A stretch of 64,000 bases of DNA from Symbiodinium natans (GCA_905221605.1 CAJNDS010002662.1:104001-168000), one strand, 5' to 3'. Numbered from the stretch's first letter, positions 1 through 10,609 are shown. The notes: generated by a model not told the origin, from the sequence alone. Made by a program: numbers and translations.

Positions 1-169
1 ATATAGACATATAGACATATAGACATATAGACATATAGACATATAGACATATAGACATATAGACATATAGACATATAGACATATAGACATATAGACATAT
101 AGACATATAGACATATAGACATATAGACATATAGACATATAAACATATAGACATATAGACATATAGACA
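1..169. repeat. 8-bp microsatellite (ATATAGAC)n
   Basis: About 21 head-to-tail copies of an 8-bp unit, nearly perfect, with one substitution near position 140 (ATATAAAC). It starts at the window edge, so its true length is unknown. It is the reverse complement, in unit sequence, of the microsatellite at 2010-2158. Confidence 0.97.
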
Positions 170-592
170 TCCACCGGCCGCCAACTTCGGCGGCCAGGAC
201 GCACCGCCGCTGGCCTCCGCCGCGCCTCCGTTCCGGGTATGTGGCGCGCTTGCGGGCTTCCGCCGTGCGGAGGGCTATCCGGCTGTGCTGATTGGGCTCA
301 CCAACGTGGCGGCCATGCTTTGCGGGGACACCCCATTTCTGACCAGGTCGAGTCGTCGGCGGTCCTGCGGCGACCGCGCTGTGGCACCACGTGGCCTTCC
401 GCTCCGACCGCCTCGATGGGCAACTCGCCCAGGTTAACTCCCTTCCTTGGTCATTCAACCACTTCCCCGTTCACTCTATTCACTTCTTTTCATCCTGGAA
501 CGCGCTCCAAGGCTCCTAAAAAATTTTAACTATCCTCCATCGTGTTTCGTTCATGAAATTCACGCGCAAACTCGGGTGTAGTGTATGTAGTG
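170..592. other. GC-rich spacer, no supported gene
   Basis: A GC-rich stretch between two 8-bp microsatellites. One + strand frame (about 250-340) reads GFRRAEGYPAVLIGLTNVAA and then MLCGD. This has the look of a short exon and faintly recalls the end of an ELMO domain, but it has no supported start, stop or splice sites. The second half (about 430-590) is AT-richer and featureless. No gene is called. Confidence 0.4.
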
Positions 593-830
593 TCTCTATG
601 TCTCAGTGTCTCTATGTCTCTATGTCTCTATGTCTCTATGTCTCTATGTCTCTATGTCTCTATGTCTCTATGTCTCTATGTCTCTATGTCTCTATGTCTC
701 TATGTCTCTATGCCTTCATGTCTCTATGTCTCCATGTCTCCATGTCTCCATGTCTCTATGTCTCTATGTCTCTATGTCTCTATGTCTCTATGTCTCTATG
801 TCTCTATGTCTCTATGTCTCTATGTCTCAT
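593..830. repeat. 8-bp microsatellite (TGTCTCTA)n
   Basis: About 29 copies of an 8-bp unit with a few C-for-T variants around 713-752 (TGCCTTCA, TGTCTCCA). Because 8 is not a multiple of 3, all three + frames stay open here and give long Met-Ser-Leu-Cys-Tyr-Val frames, which are artefacts of the repeat. It abuts the truncated end of the retrotransposon fragment at 834-2010. Confidence 0.97.
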
Positions 831-833
831 CTC

Positions 834-2010
834 CGCAGCAGATCGCCCACAACAAGCCCGCAGGCGCCCCCCAGAAGGTTTGCGAAGAGCAACCAATCGT
901 CCCAAGGCAATTGCAGCGGCGATAGGTGCAGGCACCTTAGCACGGGCAAGGAGGGTCGCAACATCAGAAACGCAAGCGCGGCCTCTTCATCATCGAGCAC
1001 GAAGCGGAGCATTTCGGCCGTGTAGCTGCTTGGCCCAGGTGCGGAGCCTCTGCGTGCGCGGCAGAATTGGTGAGCAGAGTGGTTCGATCAAGCGCAACCG
1101 GTGCTTCGGGCTGGAAATCCAGCAGGTCCGGGGGCAGGGGTGCGTAGGGGCGAGGGGGTCTGCGCGCGAGGTCGGTCAACTCACGCAAGGTAGAGTTTGA
1201 GGGAGGGGCCAGGGGCTCGGCAATTAGGGCCTGCCGTGCTGCGGACAGTTCCCCGAGGTGCGCCAGGTGAGCAGCACGTTAATCACTGGGCGAAGCGCTG
1301 TGCAGGCCAACCGCGTCAGCGGAGCACGCAACAAGCTGCCCAAATCTCCTTGGAAAAATGCCGTGAACCTGGCGAGCAGTTGCTGTTTCAGCACTTTCGG
1401 AACAGGAGCATGCGGGCAGGAACAACCAAACCTTCCAAGCACGGGCCAGCGCAGGAGACACCAACGTCGCTGGCGGGGCTGCATCGCGGACCAGCTTGAG
1501 AGCAAGCGTGATGGCACGGCGGAGCGGCGCTTTGCAGAAGACTGGCGGGCAGCGAAACACGTTGCAAGGTTGCAGCAAAACATCCTCAGCAGAGAAAGGG
1601 TCGAGACTAGCCAAGGCTGTTTGCAGGTGGGGATTCTGGTGGCTGATTGCCTGCAGCCTGCATTTGCCCCGAGGCCGGACGTGTTGCTGGGGTTGTTCCG
1701 GCACATCGGAAGCCGCAGAGCTGGAGCTTGAGGCGCTTGAGGAAGAGGACTCAGACGCGGACCCCATGCAAGCGCCCTGAGGCTGTGCGGGGCTTGGCGG
1801 GTGCTGTGGCTGGGGTTCGGGTGGGGTTTGTGCGTCAGCAACCTCGTTCCTGCACGAGGTGGGCTGCACGGCGTGAGTGAGCGAGTGTGGCGGTACAGGG
1901 CCGGCAAAGCGGAGGGCTTGAAGGGAGTGTGTCCAAATGGCCCCCAAGCTCGCATGACTCGCCCATTGCTGCTCGCATTGTGGGTGAAGTCTGCCTTCGG
2001 CAGCATGCAA
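834..2010 (-). mobile_element. Decayed non-LTR retrotransposon, N-terminal part of the RT polyprotein
   Basis: Read on the minus strand, conserved blocks appear in order but in different frames. First comes a Ser-rich leader (ASESSSSSASSSSSAASDV). Then ARAWKVWLFLPACS (about 1420). After a frameshift there is LLARFTAFFQGDLGSLL (about 1350). Next is LRELTDLARRPPRPYAPLPP (about 1130-1190). Last is VLDDEEAALAF followed by GLVVGDLLRR (about 830-1000). These recall blocks upstream of, and at the start of, the reverse transcriptase domain in LINE-like elements of dinoflagellates. That assignment is from memory of the family. The reading stops where the TGTCTCTA microsatellite begins, so the catalytic core is missing. 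Several frameshifts make it non-functional. Confidence 0.6.
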
Positions 2011-2158
2011 TGTTTCTATGTCTATATGTTTATATGTCTATATGTCTATGTGTCTATATGTCTATGTGTCGACATGTTTATATGTGTTTCTGTTTATATG
2101 TCTATATGCCTATATGCCTATATGTCTATGTGTCTATATGTCTATATATATGTTTATA
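2010..2158. repeat. 8-bp microsatellite (TATATGTC)n
   Basis: About 18 imperfect copies of TATATGTC with variants (TATGTGTC, TATATGCC, CGACATGT). The unit is the reverse complement of the microsatellite at 1-169, so the two arrays form inverted flanks around the retroelement debris. Confidence 0.95.
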
Positions 2159-2159
2159 T

Positions 2160-2412
2160 TCAGGACGCGCGCGACTTGGTCCCAACGTGCGCGTTATGGA
2201 GCTGCGCGCACCGTCCGCCGTCCGGGCAAGCGCCTCGTCGGCCTGGGCGCGGCGGTGGTGGGGCATGCTCTCTGTCGCCGTCCAGCGCGCCGTCGGCGGC
2301 ACGGCTCTCTGCGTGGCTGCTGCCCCACACGGCCGCGGGCCATGAGCCGGAGCTCGACTGGGTGCTGGAGCTGGCCGACCCGGAAGGCCCGAGCAGGCTG
2401 CCGCTGCGCTAG
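2160..2412 (+). mobile_element. C-terminal fragment of a non-LTR retrotransposon polyprotein
   Basis: On the + strand one frame reads ARRWWGMLSVAVQRAVGGTA. Another frame then reads LELADPEGPSRLPLR and ends at a TAG at 2410-2412. An RWW...LSVALQRA block and a ...GPSRLPLR terminus are, from memory, typical of the C-terminus of dinoflagellate LINE-type polyproteins. At least one frameshift separates the two blocks. The orientation is opposite to the fragment at 834-2010, so the two are not halves of one intact element. Confidence 0.45.
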
Positions 2413-3561
2413 GGCGTCGGCAGGCAGACCACGCAGGCGCAATGGGATCCGCAGGACTAGCGCGTCAATGAGAAAAAACAAGTTGCCCATCGTGCCACGT
2501 GGGAGCTAGTTGGCGAGATGCGTTTCTTCTTTGCTTTTTCACTACTGACCGAACGCGGTGTTGTGTGAGGTCCGAGTCTCGATCCGCCGGTCTTCGGTAA
2601 CAGGCACGTCAATGTTCATGTCCGCGACACGCGCGTTTCGAGCGACGTGAGCCCCGCCCCCATGTCGCGGGGGGCGAGTTGGAGGGCTGCAAAGGCACTC
2701 CCGCGCTGTTAGCAGCGGCGGCCGAGGGCAAGGGGACTCTGCCATTGAGGGCACCGAGCAAGCCTTCACCAGCCCCGGGGTGCCCGAGCCTGGATGACGG
2801 GAAGGGTGTCGCACCAGGAAGCCCAATGGGCAGGATCCGCACGCGCAGAACGCAGGCCGAGCCCACCACACCGACAGGCAAACCGCGCCGTCCGAAGGCT
2901 GTGTTCAGGCAGATGTTCGGCATCGAGCTGGAGGAGCTCGGCAAGACAACGCTCGCCCGCATCGTCGTGGTCACACGCGAACCTTGCGTGAGGTGGGCGG
3001 CAGCGCCCGGGAGAGGACAGGGGGCACCGCGCAAAAATGGAGCAGCAGCCAGGCTGCCTTGTCGGTTATGCTGTACGCTCGGCTAGAATCGGTAGGCATT
3101 GCATGTTGACGAATTTCGTGCAGTTGGTTGCTTCCGGCACGCGGTCCGTGACCCGAGTTCTCCGCTGCCGTCGCTGGCAAAGGCGCTCGCTCGTCCCGAA
3201 CTCTCGGACCGAAAGACGTAACGTAGCAGGCTGCTTGATTTTCCCGCAGTCCTCGTTGGATCTCGTTGGTGGACGCAAAAAAATTGCTTCATTTGCCAGC
3301 TCTTCACCCAAAAATGTTGGACGTCCGCATTGGTCTATCTCGCTTATAAACCAATGCAATAAGGAACGTTTTGGAGAGGAGCGCTGTGACCGGTTCTTAC
3401 ATGTCTTTACCATCTCAAGATGTCTGAAACGCCATGTATCAATGAAGGTTTCATTCTGCCTGGCAAGTTAAGACATGACACGTGGCCGAAACAGCAACCG
3501 ATCCTGACAGAATTTGAAGCACATGTGCATAAGCCCGGTAGGATAGCAACAGTACTTTGTG
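2413..3561. other. Intergenic; one possible orphan exon
   Basis: No recognised gene. A + frame from 2679 to 3086 contains PRRPKAVFRQMFGIELEELG, which looks protein-like because of its alternating charged and hydrophobic residues. Neither a start nor splice sites can be defended. At 3410-3419 CCATCTCAAG is followed directly by ATG; it could be a shortened spliced-leader relic belonging to the intronless gene downstream. Confidence 0.3.
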
Positions 3562-4377
3562 ATGGCACCTCCTGCGTTTTCGACGCTTGGCGTTTCGTTT
3601 GTGGAGAATGAATTGGAACAAACGAAGCAGAAGTTTCAAGCTACGAAGAATGCACGGGACTTGGCTTTAACCCGGGTACAACAACATGAAGCTGCTTGTA
3701 TTGCTGCAGAGCAGGAATGGCTGAATATACAGAACCGACACAGGAGGAGAGATGAAGCAGCGCGTTTGTTGCAAAGCTGGTGGCTGCGAGTTGGTATGCG
3801 AAGGGCAGCATCCTTTCCGTTGTATGAGTTTCTGGAGCATCACCGGCTACTTCGCGCGCGGCAGTGTCTCGGTGAGAACCTTCTGGACTTGCGACGATGT
3901 GTTCATGATTTGCACATTGAAGATGCAGACCGTGAACAGTCCTGTGTTCGGATCCAACGTTGGTGGCGTCATGTGCTCGCCAAACGAGTGATGAAGATCA
4001 TCGCCATGTACGGCAAGGTCTCCAAAATAAAAACAGTGGTGGAAAATGCGGCCGCCAAGATTCAGGCAGTTGTTCGCGGCACTAGTGCTCGGAGAGAAGT
4101 GGGGGTACTTCGTGAATCACGGAAAGCTGCCGAAGAAGAAGCAGAGAGACGATTGGAGCAAATCAAGATGCAAGCAGTGCTAAGCATCCAAAACACCTAT
4201 CGCAAGAGTGTCGCGGTGAAGCAGGTGCAACTCTTGAGGGCCAGAATGTTTGCTGCAGTTATGTCGCAAGGTGTCTCTGATGTGAACATGGGCCCACACA
4301 AAAACAATCTCCAGTCCTTTGGGAGGTCTGCCTGGCTGAAAAGTACCGCCAAGGCAAACCCCAAAAAGAAACGATGA
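3562..4377 (+). CDS. IQ-motif (calmodulin-binding type) protein, intronless
   Basis: A 271-residue open frame with no intron. An in-frame TAG at 3544-3546 makes the ATG at 3562 the first possible start. Residues about 14-65 are rich in Lys, Gln and Glu and look helical or coiled-coil. Four IQ-like motifs follow: 66-82 (AARLLQSWWLRVGMRRA), 128-142 (CVRIQRWWRHVLAKR), 163-179 (AAAKIQAVVRGTSARRE) and 205-220 (AVLSIQNTYRKSVAVK). An acidic/basic helical linker lies at 183-203, and the C-terminus is basic (NPKKKR). IQ motifs bind calmodulin or related EF-hand proteins, and in protists such proteins are often cytoskeletal or flagellar. The cellular role here is unknown. Lack of introns in a genome where neighbours have many suggests origin by reverse transcription of an mRNA. 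CCATCTCAAG about 140 bases upstream may be a leader relic, but it is weak. Confidence 0.8.
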   Translation: MAPPAFSTLGVSFVENELEQTKQKFQATKNARDLALTRVQQHEAACIAAEQEWLNIQNRHRRRDEAARLLQSWWLRVGMRRAASFPLYEFLEHHRLLRARQCLGENLLDLRRCVHDLHIEDADREQSCVRIQRWWRHVLAKRVMKIIAMYGKVSKIKTVVENAAAKIQAVVRGTSARREVGVLRESRKAAEEEAERRLEQIKMQAVLSIQNTYRKSVAVKQVQLLRARMFAAVMSQGVSDVNMGPHKNNLQSFGRSAWLKSTAKANPKKKR

Positions 4378-5226
4378 GCAGACCAATCATGCCGTGTGCG
4401 TTTCACACATGTTTCACAATGCTATGCGACAGAGAACGTGCGCCGCAAGGTGGGCGGAACAAAGGAGGTTCCAGACAAATTTCTTGAGTTTGGGTGTCAC
4501 TGAATCCAGCAGCGAAGCGGCGCATGCACTTCCAGAAGCCATCTTGAGTCACTCAAATGTAGAAGGTCTTTCCATATTGCGCCAGGGTTGCGATCACCTC
4601 ATGCTCCTTTGCTTAATTGCGTGAGTAACTGCACGTAGGGTATACTGAGTGCGACACCTGAGGCTACCCTGCCGCAGGTCAATCAGGCATGACGGTTTTC
4701 TTGATGGCTCACGGTGTTGAGTGAAATGTCGACCCATTCTAGGATGTGAATGAGATCCGTGCAGGATTTGGCCGCTGGTGTGCATATTGCTCACGCCAGC
4801 TACCGCAATCATTCGTAGGGAGAGTTTGCGGATACTTGGTGGAATTGGTTGCCTCAATCTGTGGGTTTGTTCTGTCAGAAACAATTTGTGTTGTTGATGC
4901 GATCAGGAGCGACATCCAGCCAAATCTGTTGGAACCTGGTTGCGAAAATGCTGCATGTGTTCATGCAGCGAATTGAAAGCCGTGCTTGCTTGGTTCAAAT
5001 TGAAACTGCAGGAAGCTAATGTCTCGAAGCGCAGCTGGCGTTTTTGTGCCAAGCAGTGGGAGGACAGCGTGCTGCTTTCACAGTCGGCTGTCCAAAAGCA
5101 ACCATATCCAGTCACAACATGTGCTTGATTTCCAGGAGTGCACATGCAATGGTCGTGTCAGGCAGGTGAAGCTGGGGCATCCATCAAGACGCATCAAAAC
5201 CTAGCAAGATATGCACAAGCTGATGT
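4378..5226. other. Intergenic, no supported feature
   Basis: Begins with the presumed 3' untranslated region of the IQ-motif gene. Open frames on both strands are below 100 codons and show no family resemblance. Nothing else stands out. Confidence 0.5.
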
Positions 5227-6987
5227 GTGGTGGTCATGAAGCAAAGACAGCCCGAGTGGCATTTTTTCCGTGGGGCCCGCAGGTGGGGCAACCGCGAGAC
5301 TTGGAAGGTACTGGATCCACCAGTGGATGGATCCTCCCTGACCGTGCAGCATCCTGGCATATCTGGGCTCGGCTGCCCTGAATTGCAGGTTTCCATTTCA
5401 TTGAGGTGCAGCATTCAGCACCTGGATGATGTACTACCCGGTGATGATGGAAAACATTGCCAGTGGGCGAGCTGAACTTTAGAAGACCCTTGCACTTTGT
5501 TCCAAAGGTGTATATGAGTGTGCAGTACATGCCTCGTCTAAACCGAGGTGTCAAGGCGAAGTAGTACGTGGAAGCTCGCTGAGGCAACAGTTTCGCTTGT
5601 ATCTTGAGCCGTGCTTGCCTGCGTTCGAGTGGTGCTTGACAAACGAAATTGCTAGAGCAACGTGTTGTAATAGGTGTGCTCATGACATGGGACATCATGG
5701 GACCTTGCCCTGCAGTTCGCAGCCTCCGACGTCCTTCCAGCAGGTGGACCTCAACCGGTTTGCTGACCGCCTTTGGAAAAGGATGGACAGAATCGCCTTG
5801 GCCGTTGTACCGGTACCGTCTTGGATAATATGACCGGCCAAGGACAGCACTGCAGAACGCCGATTGGGTGTTCTGTTCCAATCAGTGGCAGGAATGCCAA
5901 TGCAACAATGAAGTGAGGCCGGCCATTGTGGCATGTGTACCTTCGCATTGTGGGCATTGTGGATGAGGGGCTGAGGTGGGGAAGCGGCCAAAAGTGGATG
6001 TTCATCAGCCCTCCAACAAACGATGAGGTCTTCACAGTGAAGCTACTTGGAGTTGTTCAGTTTGTAGGTGAGTCGTACCACGTGATTCAACATGTGGGCA
6101 AGCATCCTTGCTTGGACACACAAGGTGCGATGTGCAAACGCTCGGAGATCCCTTGCCAGGAGAGGATGGGAAGCATTGCCAGTGTTTGGTAGAGCATGGG
6201 AGAGACTTGGCAGAAGGTTGCATATTGAACGGTAAGTTCATCTACCACGTAGCTCTTGCAAGGCCTCAGCCAGTGTGTGGAGAGTACCGAGGCACGTTCG
6301 AGAAGCAACTAAATCCGCTTAGCCCTGAGCTTTTTGTCAGCTGCGACTTAGACTTGTTGCCCGTTGTTGCCAGCTGTCAAACGTCCAAGGATGCTTCTTC
6401 ATCAGCAAGTTGCGGACAAAAGCGGGTCTCATCTCATTGCTTCATGTGAAATCTTTGAGGCAGGATACAGTAGTCAGTTTCGCAGCAGAGGGCACAGAGA
6501 GCGGAGAGAGCAAAGATTAGCGCAGGCCTCCCAACACCGAGGGCCCAAGGCCAGGTGGCACCGACTCACTCCCCGGCAATCTGCAGATATTTGCAGCAAT
6601 GCCATGCGCAGCAAGAAAGCACTTCGCAGGACCAAGCCTTGTGGGAAGCTGTAGAGCCGTTCTGCTCAGAAGCGTGGGAGGCCAACCGGTCTTGATCGGT
6701 CTTGTGTTGTTGCAGAATTTTCAGTTGCCACCAGAGTTGTCGGCTTTACAGGCGAATGCGGCCGGAGATGAGTCCCTGGCAGCTGGACCTCGCAGACTCA
6801 GCTTCAGAAGCCCGATTCAACATGCAGAAGCCCTGAACTTGCTGTGCACTCCCAGAGCACGATGTGAAGCCGGAACCATCACACCTGAATCTTTTTCAGC
6901 ATCCCAGGTTCGATGCAGAACCTTATGCAGGCTCGTATTGATGCGCGCTTCGCTGAGAATTACAACCGCTTGGTGGACGAGGCCTGA
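5227..6987 (+). CDS. Possible multi-exon gene of unknown function (boundaries approximate)
   Basis: Not recognised. The support is the presence of several protein-like blocks on the + strand. One reads RCSIQHLDDVLPGDDGKHCQ (about 5405-5465). A second, related block reads RCDVQTLGDPLPGEDGKHCQ (about 6127-6185). NFQLPPELSALQANAAGDES lies at about 6717-6780. A final block, MQNLMQARIDARFAENYNRL then VDEA, stops at 6985-6987. The last block follows a plausible acceptor (ATCCCAG|GTTCG near 6908). The first two blocks show that a segment of several hundred bases has been duplicated in tandem. Blocks are in different frames, so either introns separate them or the locus is decayed. Start and splice sites are not resolved. 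Confidence 0.25.
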
Positions 6988-8438
6988 TGTGACAAGCTTG
7001 AGCAAGCCATTTTCGAGCTACAGCCACTACAGTTCAGCGGGGTCGGAGCGAACTCATGAATGTGCTGCTTGAAGGATGGTTGGCTGCCAAGAGCTTTTGT
7101 CAATTACTATGCTGGCGCACCAGGAAGCAGTCCAGAAGCATGTTGTGTGGCCACGTGCTTGCGTGACAGCTGCCCCCCCTTGATTGGCTTGAAGATGCTC
7201 CCAAGGTAAACATGCGAATATGACCGAGCAGCTCATTCGCAGCGTGCTGAGCTCCAGGTTGCCAATGGGCGTAAGGGTTGCCTTCCTGCTGGGGCGCATG
7301 TTGCCAGTATCTGTTTGTGGCCATGTGATGCGAACACGTGCACGAACTCTCAAATGCGCGCACACATGCGCATATGCAGTGGTGATGCTCGCTGTATGTT
7401 CGTTTCAGGATCAGTCTCCGCTTCCTCCATGCGCAGGTTTCCACGAGGGTCCATATAACAGTAGGTTTCTCGCATGTCCCACCGCCTTCGGCGTCCTGGC
7501 ATCCCTGCGTCCCTGCATCCCTGTGTTCCCGTGTCCCCACGTCCCCGCGTCCCATGCGTCCTCGCATCCTTTCGTGGCGTGAGTTCTGCGTCCTGCGTCG
7601 CGCTTCCCGCGTCCGGGGTGCATAAATGGGTTTGGAGGTTGGGATCCTTCTCAGGTTTCCATCCTTTTCAGGCCACTCTAGAATCTTAAATCTTGAATCT
7701 GGGATCTGTCAAATTGAGAAGGTGAAACTGCACTGTTGAAGCTCAGCATTGGAATGTTGAAGTTCAATGTTGGGCCGGATCCAAGAACTTGAACCTTGAA
7801 TCTTGGACCCAATGCTGAAGTTGCCGAGCTTCAAAATCGTACCTACGTATCCGATCCTTTGCCGCAGGGCCTGCACCATCCCTAAAGTTCTGAGTGCTCG
7901 CAAGCACCGTCCCGCTACATAAGTTTTAACATACGCAAAGCTCCAATTTCTTTGTCATAGATGTTTCCTCCTCCGCTTAAGTTGTATCTTATTTGCTCTG
8001 CTAACTTATATACATATACATATATATAGATATTGTTTCTATCTTTTCTTATTTCACTCTGGGCCCAGTGCCCTGTTATGTATGAAGTGGGGAAAAAAAG
8101 CGCAAATAGCAAGAACAGGTAAAGTAAATCGACCTAACATTGAACCACAGGAATATTTTGGTTGCCAATCAATCCCCGTTTTATCATGTTTTGTCTTGCA
8201 TGCTTTAATGGAGTCCAATGTGGCAGCCTTTTTTCCTGGTGATGTGGCTGCAGGCGCTCCTGAGCAACCTCGTTCGCACGTCGTTTGCCGAGACTGCTCT
8301 CCTTTGCTGTTGGTTCTTCGGTTTTCTTGCGCGTGGTGCCTTAGCGGTGTTTATCCTTTCCACGAGGTGCCGGCAGGTGTGCTAGGTTCTTCTTCGGGAG
8401 TGCCTTGTAACACCATCTGTGCTCACACCTAACGTGGT
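6988..8438. other. Intergenic with C-rich minisatellite at 7484-7570
   Basis: No gene supported. Around 7484-7570 there is an imperfect run of 8-9-base units of the type CCCTGCGTC / CCCGTGTC / CCACGTC. The stretch 7680-7880 has many repeats of a TTGAA(T/C)-rich phrase. Positions 7930-8110 are AT-rich. A + frame at 8082-8432 (116 codons) is open but has no family resemblance. Confidence 0.45.
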
Positions 8439-8518
8439 CATGGGCGCCACTTCCAAGGTGCACGCGCGCGCGCTTCCAAGGTGCACGCGCCGTCTGTGTC
8501 CAAGGTGCACGCGCAACG
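8439..8518. repeat. Minisatellite CTTCCAAGGTGCACGCG, left of telomeric tract
   Basis: Three near copies of a 17-base phrase (CTTCCAAGGTGCACGCG, with GTCCAAGGTGCACGCG as the third), separated by short CG-rich spacers. A close variant, CTTCCAAGCTGCACGCG, lies on the other side of the telomeric tract. Confidence 0.85.
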
Positions 8519-8552
8519 TTGGGGACCTGCGCAGGGCCGAGTGTTCTTGTAC

Positions 8553-9225
8553 CAAAACCCTAAACCCTAAAAACCCTAAAATCCCTAAACCCTAAACCCT
8601 CAACCCTCAACCCTAAACCCTAAGCCCTAAGCCCTAAACCCCAAACCCGAAACCCTAACCCTAAACCCTAAGTGTCCGAGAGGTCAGCTAAGCGGGTGGC
8701 AAAAAAAAAAAACCCTAAAACCCCCTAAACCCTATACCCTAAACCCCTAAACCCTAAACCCTAAACCCTAAAACCCCCTAAACCCTAAACCCTAAAACCC
8801 CCTAAACCCTAAACCCTAAACCGCAAATCCTAAACCCTAAACCCCTAAACCCTGGACCCTAAACCCTAAACCCTAAACCCTAAACCCTAACACCCCCTAA
8901 ACCCCAAACCCTAAACCTTAAACCGTAAACCCTAAACCCTAAACCCTAAACCCTAAACCCTAGCCCTAAACCCTAAACCCTAAACCCTAAAACCCCCCAA
9001 ACCCTAAACCCTAAACCCCTAAACCCAAAACCCTAAAACCCCCTAAACCCTAAACCCTAAACCCTAAACCCTAAACCCTAAACCCTAAAACCCCCTAAAC
9101 CCTAAACCCTAAACCCTAAAACCCCCTAAACCCTAAACCCCTAAACCCTAAACCCTAAACCCTAAACCCTAAACCCTAAGCCCTAAGCCCTAAGCCCTAA
9201 GCCCTAAGCCCTAAACCCGACTCGT
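8553..9225. repeat. Interstitial telomeric tract (CCCTAAA)n
   Basis: About 670 bases made almost entirely of CCCTAAA heptamers with variants such as CCCCTAAA, ACCCCCTAAA, CCCTAAG and CCCGAAA, plus one short foreign insertion (about 8668-8708). The heptamer is the plant-type telomere motif, which dinoflagellates also use. The C-rich strand is the + strand here. Sequence continues on both sides, so it is interstitial unless the assembly is wrong. The variants argue for an old tract that is no longer maintained by telomerase. Confidence 0.97.
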
Positions 9226-9284
9226 GGCACCCAAACGAGCGTGGGGCTCGTTTGGGTGCCAAGATCCTTGAAATTAACCCTAAA

Positions 9285-9362
9285 CCCGGCCACTTCCAAG
9301 CTGCACGCGGCACTTCCCGGCACTTCCAAGCTGCACGCGGCACTTCCAAGCTGCACGCGCTC
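9285..9362. repeat. Minisatellite CTTCCAAGCTGCACGCG, right of telomeric tract
   Basis: Three full copies of CACTTCCAAGCTGCACGCG plus a shortened one (GGCACTTCCC), starting within 60 bases of the last telomeric heptamer. It is the same family as 8439-8518, differing by one base in the core. Confidence 0.85.
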
Positions 9363-10609
9363 TGAAAGCCCTGGGCAGCCACCCATTTCGAAGTTTCCGG
9401 AATCCTCCTCTCTTGCCAGCGGTGCTACAGAGTGAGAATTGGTGGAACCAGCTCCGAGGACATTACCTGCTGCTGCGTGCTCGTGGTTGGCTGCAAGACT
9501 GTCTTCGCGAAGTGGCTTGTCGGCCAAGGCCAGAGAGCAGACGGCTTTTGAGGCAGCAGCCAGCGTTTGCTTGCCGAAGAGCTGGAGCCGGAAGGCCATC
9601 CTGCGTAGGTGAGATGCCTATGCGTGTGCTGGATCCGGAAGTTTGGGGTACTGGGCTTAGCTGAAGAAGCGGACGCAGAATGGTTGGTACTACGCATGGA
9701 GGGGGCAAAGGGCCATGCCGGTGGAAAGATTGCGGGAGCCAATGGAAGCAGATCCGGCCGCGCGCTCCAACGCCGTCGAGAACCTAGCAGCGCAACTGCT
9801 GGGCGAAACCACGCCGAATCGGATGACTCTGGAAAGGTACCTGCGCGTGGAACTCCCGATGAGCAACGAGCGCAGCCTTGGATTTGCGACCCGGATCATG
9901 GTAGAGGTTATAATCTTCAGAGGCACCAATCGCTGCTGCTCTTCATGGCCGAATTGTCGGTTGGAGCTTTAGCCGTCATAGAGACCCCATGGGAGGCGTA
10001 CTCACGTTAGTTGGCCTGGTGGCCTCGAAGCAGGTGTTCAAGCGGGCGCTGCCTAGCTGTCTTCTGTGTGCAAGACGTGGAGACCTTCTTTCTGCGCAGA
10101 ACGCGCAGGATGAAGCTTCCGACGCGTCGCTGTCACGGGGCCGTTGGCTGCTCCTTGCACAGGCGGCTCGCTGGGTTCACGGTTTCTGCACAGTTTCGAT
10201 CCAGACCCGCCCTGTTCGTAGAGGACCCCGCCCATATTCCTCCAGGTGCAGTGTGAACTGGATGGGATCCGTCCTAGCCAGCGTAGCTGGAGGCGTCTCT
10301 GACTTTTTTCGACGTTCGACGTGGATGCCGCCGACGAGCAAACTTCTCCAAACAGTTGGTTCCTTAGCTGCGATGTGGCAGGCGTCGCACGGGCTCGATC
10401 CAAATCCGCTCTGCCCCTTCGTTGAGGGTCTCAAAAACTCTATGGCTGGACCCTGGGGATTGTTGACAACGTGCGGGCAAAGTGCATCCACCAGTACCGG
10501 CGCCGCTTCTCACTGGCCTGGCAGTGGATGCGAATCGCTTTCATGCTCTTGCTCGGCTACTTCGCTAGCTGAGGCCTTGTGAGATGTTCGGTGTGAGGTG
10601 TTTCCAGCG
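9363..10609. other. Unique DNA between the two telomere-related arrays
   Basis: Moderately GC-rich with several overlapping open frames. On the + strand 9715-9972 reads in part AVENLAAQLLGETTPNRMTL, and 9989-10582 is a 197-codon frame. Neither resembles a family I know, and antisense frames are about as long. It may be the remnant of a gene or element. No function is assigned. Confidence 0.35.

Noticed and set aside
553-1200. A 215-codon frame (and two in the other + frames) rich in MSLCLYVS repeats
   Set aside because: It is the TGTCTCTA microsatellite read in three frames. An 8-base unit without stops keeps every frame open.
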